From CAVPGH01 sp046726955 (GTDB taxonomy: Bacteria > Acidobacteriota > Vicinamibacteria > Fen-336), in NCBI GenBank assembly GCA_046726955.1, contig JBKPBQ010000277.1, forward strand, positions 1 through 6,883: 6,883 bases of DNA. Direction: 5' to 3'. Below are positions 5,511 through 6,883 of the stretch, piece by piece (position 1 is the stretch's first letter; each line of letters opens with the position of its first letter). The translations under genes were made by a program, and so were the position numbers. The notes beneath the pieces are model-generated. The model saw only the letters and a list, made by a program, of their open reading frames with translations, ran no database searches and was not told where the DNA came from.

Positions 5511-6776
5511 ATGTACGGCGGGCTCCACTCTCCCCGGCCCCTTCCCACCGCGAGCGCGCTCCTCGACCTCGCGCGTGAGTTCACGCCGCGGGTGGAAGCC
5601 CGCGGCCCCACCCCGGTGCTTCTCGACCTCCACGGCCTGGGGAGGACGTGGCCGCGGCCGGAGGCGCTGGGCCAGGCCCTCCAGGAAGCCGCGCGCTCCC
5701 GCTCTCTCGAGGCGAACGTCGCTCTCGCCTTCTCGCGGACGACCGCACTCGTGCTCGCCCGCGCCCGCCCGGGGCTGACCGTCGTCTCCGCGGGCGAGGA
5801 AGCGGCCGCCCTCTCCACGCTTCCCCTCGACCTCCTCGACCTCGATCCCGAGCACGAGGAGCTGCTGCGGCGCTGGGGGATCCGGAGGATCGGCGACCTC
5901 GCGCGGCTGCCCGCGGTGGAGCTCTCCGCGCGGCTCGGACCCGAGGGCCCGCGCCTCAGGCGTCGCGCCCTCGGCGAGGACGAGTCGGTCTTCTTGCGGA
6001 CGCCGCTTCCGGAGTCGTTCGAGATGGCGCTCGAGCTGGAGTGGGCGGTGGAGGGGCTCGAGCCGCTTTCGTTCCTGCTCGCCCGCGTCCTCGAGCCGCT
6101 CTGCGCCGGGCTCGAGAAGCGCGGCCGGCGCGCCGCCTCGCTCGCCCTCGACCTCGGCCTCGTGGACGGCTCGGTGCACCGCCGCGTCCTCAAGCCGGCG
6201 GCGCCCTCCGGCGACGCCCGGACCTGGCGGACGCTCGTCCTCCTCGACCTCGAGGTGCATCCTCCCCGCGACGCGATCCGCGCGATCACCGTGCGCGCCG
6301 AGCCCACTCCCGCGCGCACCGTGCAGTTCTCGCTGCTCGACCCCGCCCAGCCGTCGCCGGAGAAGCTCGCGGAGACGATGGCGCGGCTCCACGAGTGGAC
6401 GGCCGCGGGCCGCGGGGGAGCGGCCTCGCTCCTCGACACGCACCGCCCGAGCGCCTTCGCGATGCAGACGTTCTCGCCGGGCCCCGCCGTCCCCGTGCTC
6501 CTGCCCGCCGGTCCTCCGCGGGTGGCCCTTCGCCTCTTCCGGCCTCCCCGGCTCGCCGACGTGGTGCTGCGCGGGGGCGCTCCCGCCTTCGTTGCCGCGC
6601 CCGGCGTGCACGGACCGGTCGTCGACCGCGCCGGCCCCTGGCGCGCGTCCGGCGACTGGTGGGACGTCGCGTGGAGCCGCGAGGAATGGGACGTGGCCCT
6701 CGCCGGCGGCGGCGTCTACCGCATCTTCCGCGACCGGCTGCGCGAGGCCTGGTTCGTGGAAGGCGAGCTGGACTGA
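5511..6776 (+). CDS. imuB: ImuB, catalytically inactive Y-family polymerase-like protein, N-terminally shortened
   Basis: 421 aa; ATG at 5511 is the only possible start because TGA at 5496 closes the frame upstream. Recognisable parts: 'ALLDLAREFTPRVEA' and 'TPVLLDLHGLGRTW' (16-47, palm; the SxDE catalytic acids of active Y-family enzymes are absent, as in ImuB); 'EANVALAFSRTTALVLARA' (67-85); helix-hairpin-helix-like 'LLRRWGIRRIGDLARLPAVE' (118-137); little-finger region about 170-265; 'VQFSLLDPAQ' (271-280), whose QFSLLD fits a beta-clamp-binding motif at the place where ImuB proteins carry one; and a C-terminal segment with 'SGDWWDVAWSREEWDVAL' and 'YRIFRDRLREAWFVEGELD', typical of ImuB. 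ImuB is the hub that links ImuA, ImuC and the clamp. Unusually, only 'MYGGLHSPRP' stands before the ALLD..FTPRVE segment, where I expect about 60-80 residues in relatives, so fingers-equivalent sequence is missing. No clear Shine-Dalgarno; coupling to imuA is likely. Confidence 0.88.
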   Translation: MYGGLHSPRPLPTASALLDLAREFTPRVEARGPTPVLLDLHGLGRTWPRPEALGQALQEAARSRSLEANVALAFSRTTALVLARARPGLTVVSAGEEAAALSTLPLDLLDLDPEHEELLRRWGIRRIGDLARLPAVELSARLGPEGPRLRRRALGEDESVFLRTPLPESFEMALELEWAVEGLEPLSFLLARVLEPLCAGLEKRGRRAASLALDLGLVDGSVHRRVLKPAAPSGDARTWRTLVLLDLEVHPPRDAIRAITVRAEPTPARTVQFSLLDPAQPSPEKLAETMARLHEWTAAGRGGAASLLDTHRPSAFAMQTFSPGPAVPVLLPAGPPRVALRLFRPPRLADVVLRGGAPAFVAAPGVHGPVVDRAGPWRASGDWWDVAWSREEWDVALAGGGVYRIFRDRLREAWFVEGELD

Positions 6777-6883
6777 AGGCGTCTAGCAGGGTGCTGAATT
6801 GCGCCAGGCGAAGCCTGGGGAGGGAGGATGGGATGACGTAGCCATCACTGAAACTCTCCGAAGCGAGCCCAGCAGGTGCAAGT
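6777..6883 (+). ncRNA. Structured non-coding segment, possibly the 5' end of a group II intron (cut off)
   Basis: After imuB no start codon begins a sustained frame. The sequence contains a perfect hairpin CCAGGC-GAA-GCCTGG (6804-6818). It is followed by a nested stem: GGAG (6823-6826) with CTCC (6856-6859) enclosing GATGG (6827-6831) with CCATC (6842-6846). The order 'GTGCTGAATTGCGCC', hairpin, purine-rich arm, then 'GAAGCGAGCCCAGCAGGTGC' and 'AAGT' at the window end recalls the 5' domain I of some bacterial group II introns, with a possible 5' splice site at 6790/6791. The start GTGCTG only partly fits the GUGYG consensus, and no intron-encoded protein is in view. The identification rests on memory of such sequences and is tentative; the inverted repeats themselves are directly visible. 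Confidence 0.3.

Noticed and set aside
3728..6439. A 903-codon open frame on the minus strand spanning the kinase-like gene, the intergenic region and most of imuAB.
   Set aside because: The product is dominated by Arg, Ser, Pro and Ala with no domain. It is a shadow of GC-rich genes read antisense, and it crosses the well-supported imuA, imuB and kinase-like frames.
4824..6611. A 595-codon minus-strand open frame antisense to imuA and imuB.
   Set aside because: Gly/Arg/Glu-rich low-complexity translation without motifs; imuA and imuB on the other strand have recognisable family features throughout.
1..6883. CRISPR arrays, tRNA or rRNA genes, and insertion sequences.
   Set aside because: No regularly spaced short repeats, no tRNA-like acceptor/anticodon pattern, no rRNA-like sequence and no transposase frame or terminal inverted repeats seen by eye.

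Overview
This 6.9-kb window is GC-rich bacterial chromosomal DNA. It carries six protein-coding genes on both strands, most of them closely packed. The strong G/C preference at third codon positions, an imuA-imuB mutasome pair and a secreted kinase-like protein of a type I associate with Acidobacteriota make an acidobacterium or similar soil/subsurface lineage my best guess. That assignment is inference; there is no rRNA or other marker gene here.

Layout: (i) 65-820, minus strand, encodes an exported protein with a small secretin/TonB N-terminal-like (STN) domain and a long acidic Glu/Pro/Val-rich tail containing an internal duplication. (ii) 821-1037 is an intergenic stretch with no convincing gene and weak signals only. 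(iii) 1038-3833, plus strand, is a compact three-gene run: a zinc-independent MDR-type alcohol dehydrogenase/quinone oxidoreductase, a GDSL (TesA-like) esterase overlapping it by ATGA, and an exported PPP-type metallophosphatase 13 bases later. (iv) 3805-4680, minus strand, encodes an exported protein with a lipid-kinase/Fam20-like catalytic core; it is convergent with the phosphatase and overlaps its 3' end by 29 bases. (v) 4681-4781 is a divergent promoter region. (vi) 4782-6776, plus strand, holds imuA and imuB, accessory proteins of SOS-type mutagenic translesion synthesis. (vii) 6777-6883 is non-coding, contains nested hairpins and recalls the 5' part of a group II intron domain I, cut off by the window end.

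How the genes work together: ImuA and ImuB are expected to act with the polymerase ImuC (DnaE2) and the sliding clamp, but no imuC is seen in the window. The exported phosphatase and exported kinase-like protein lie tail to tail with overlapping ends and could oppose each other on an extracytoplasmic phosphate modification; this is the most speculative and most interesting idea here. The oxidoreductase and esterase share the phosphatase's transcriptional direction, but no clear pathway joins the three.

The most notable observations are an ImuB whose N-terminal segment is missing relative to the usual family layout, an ImuA with Arg in place of the Walker A Lys, the kinase/phosphatase pair, the duplicated acidic tail of the STN protein, and the structured RNA-like sequence after imuB.
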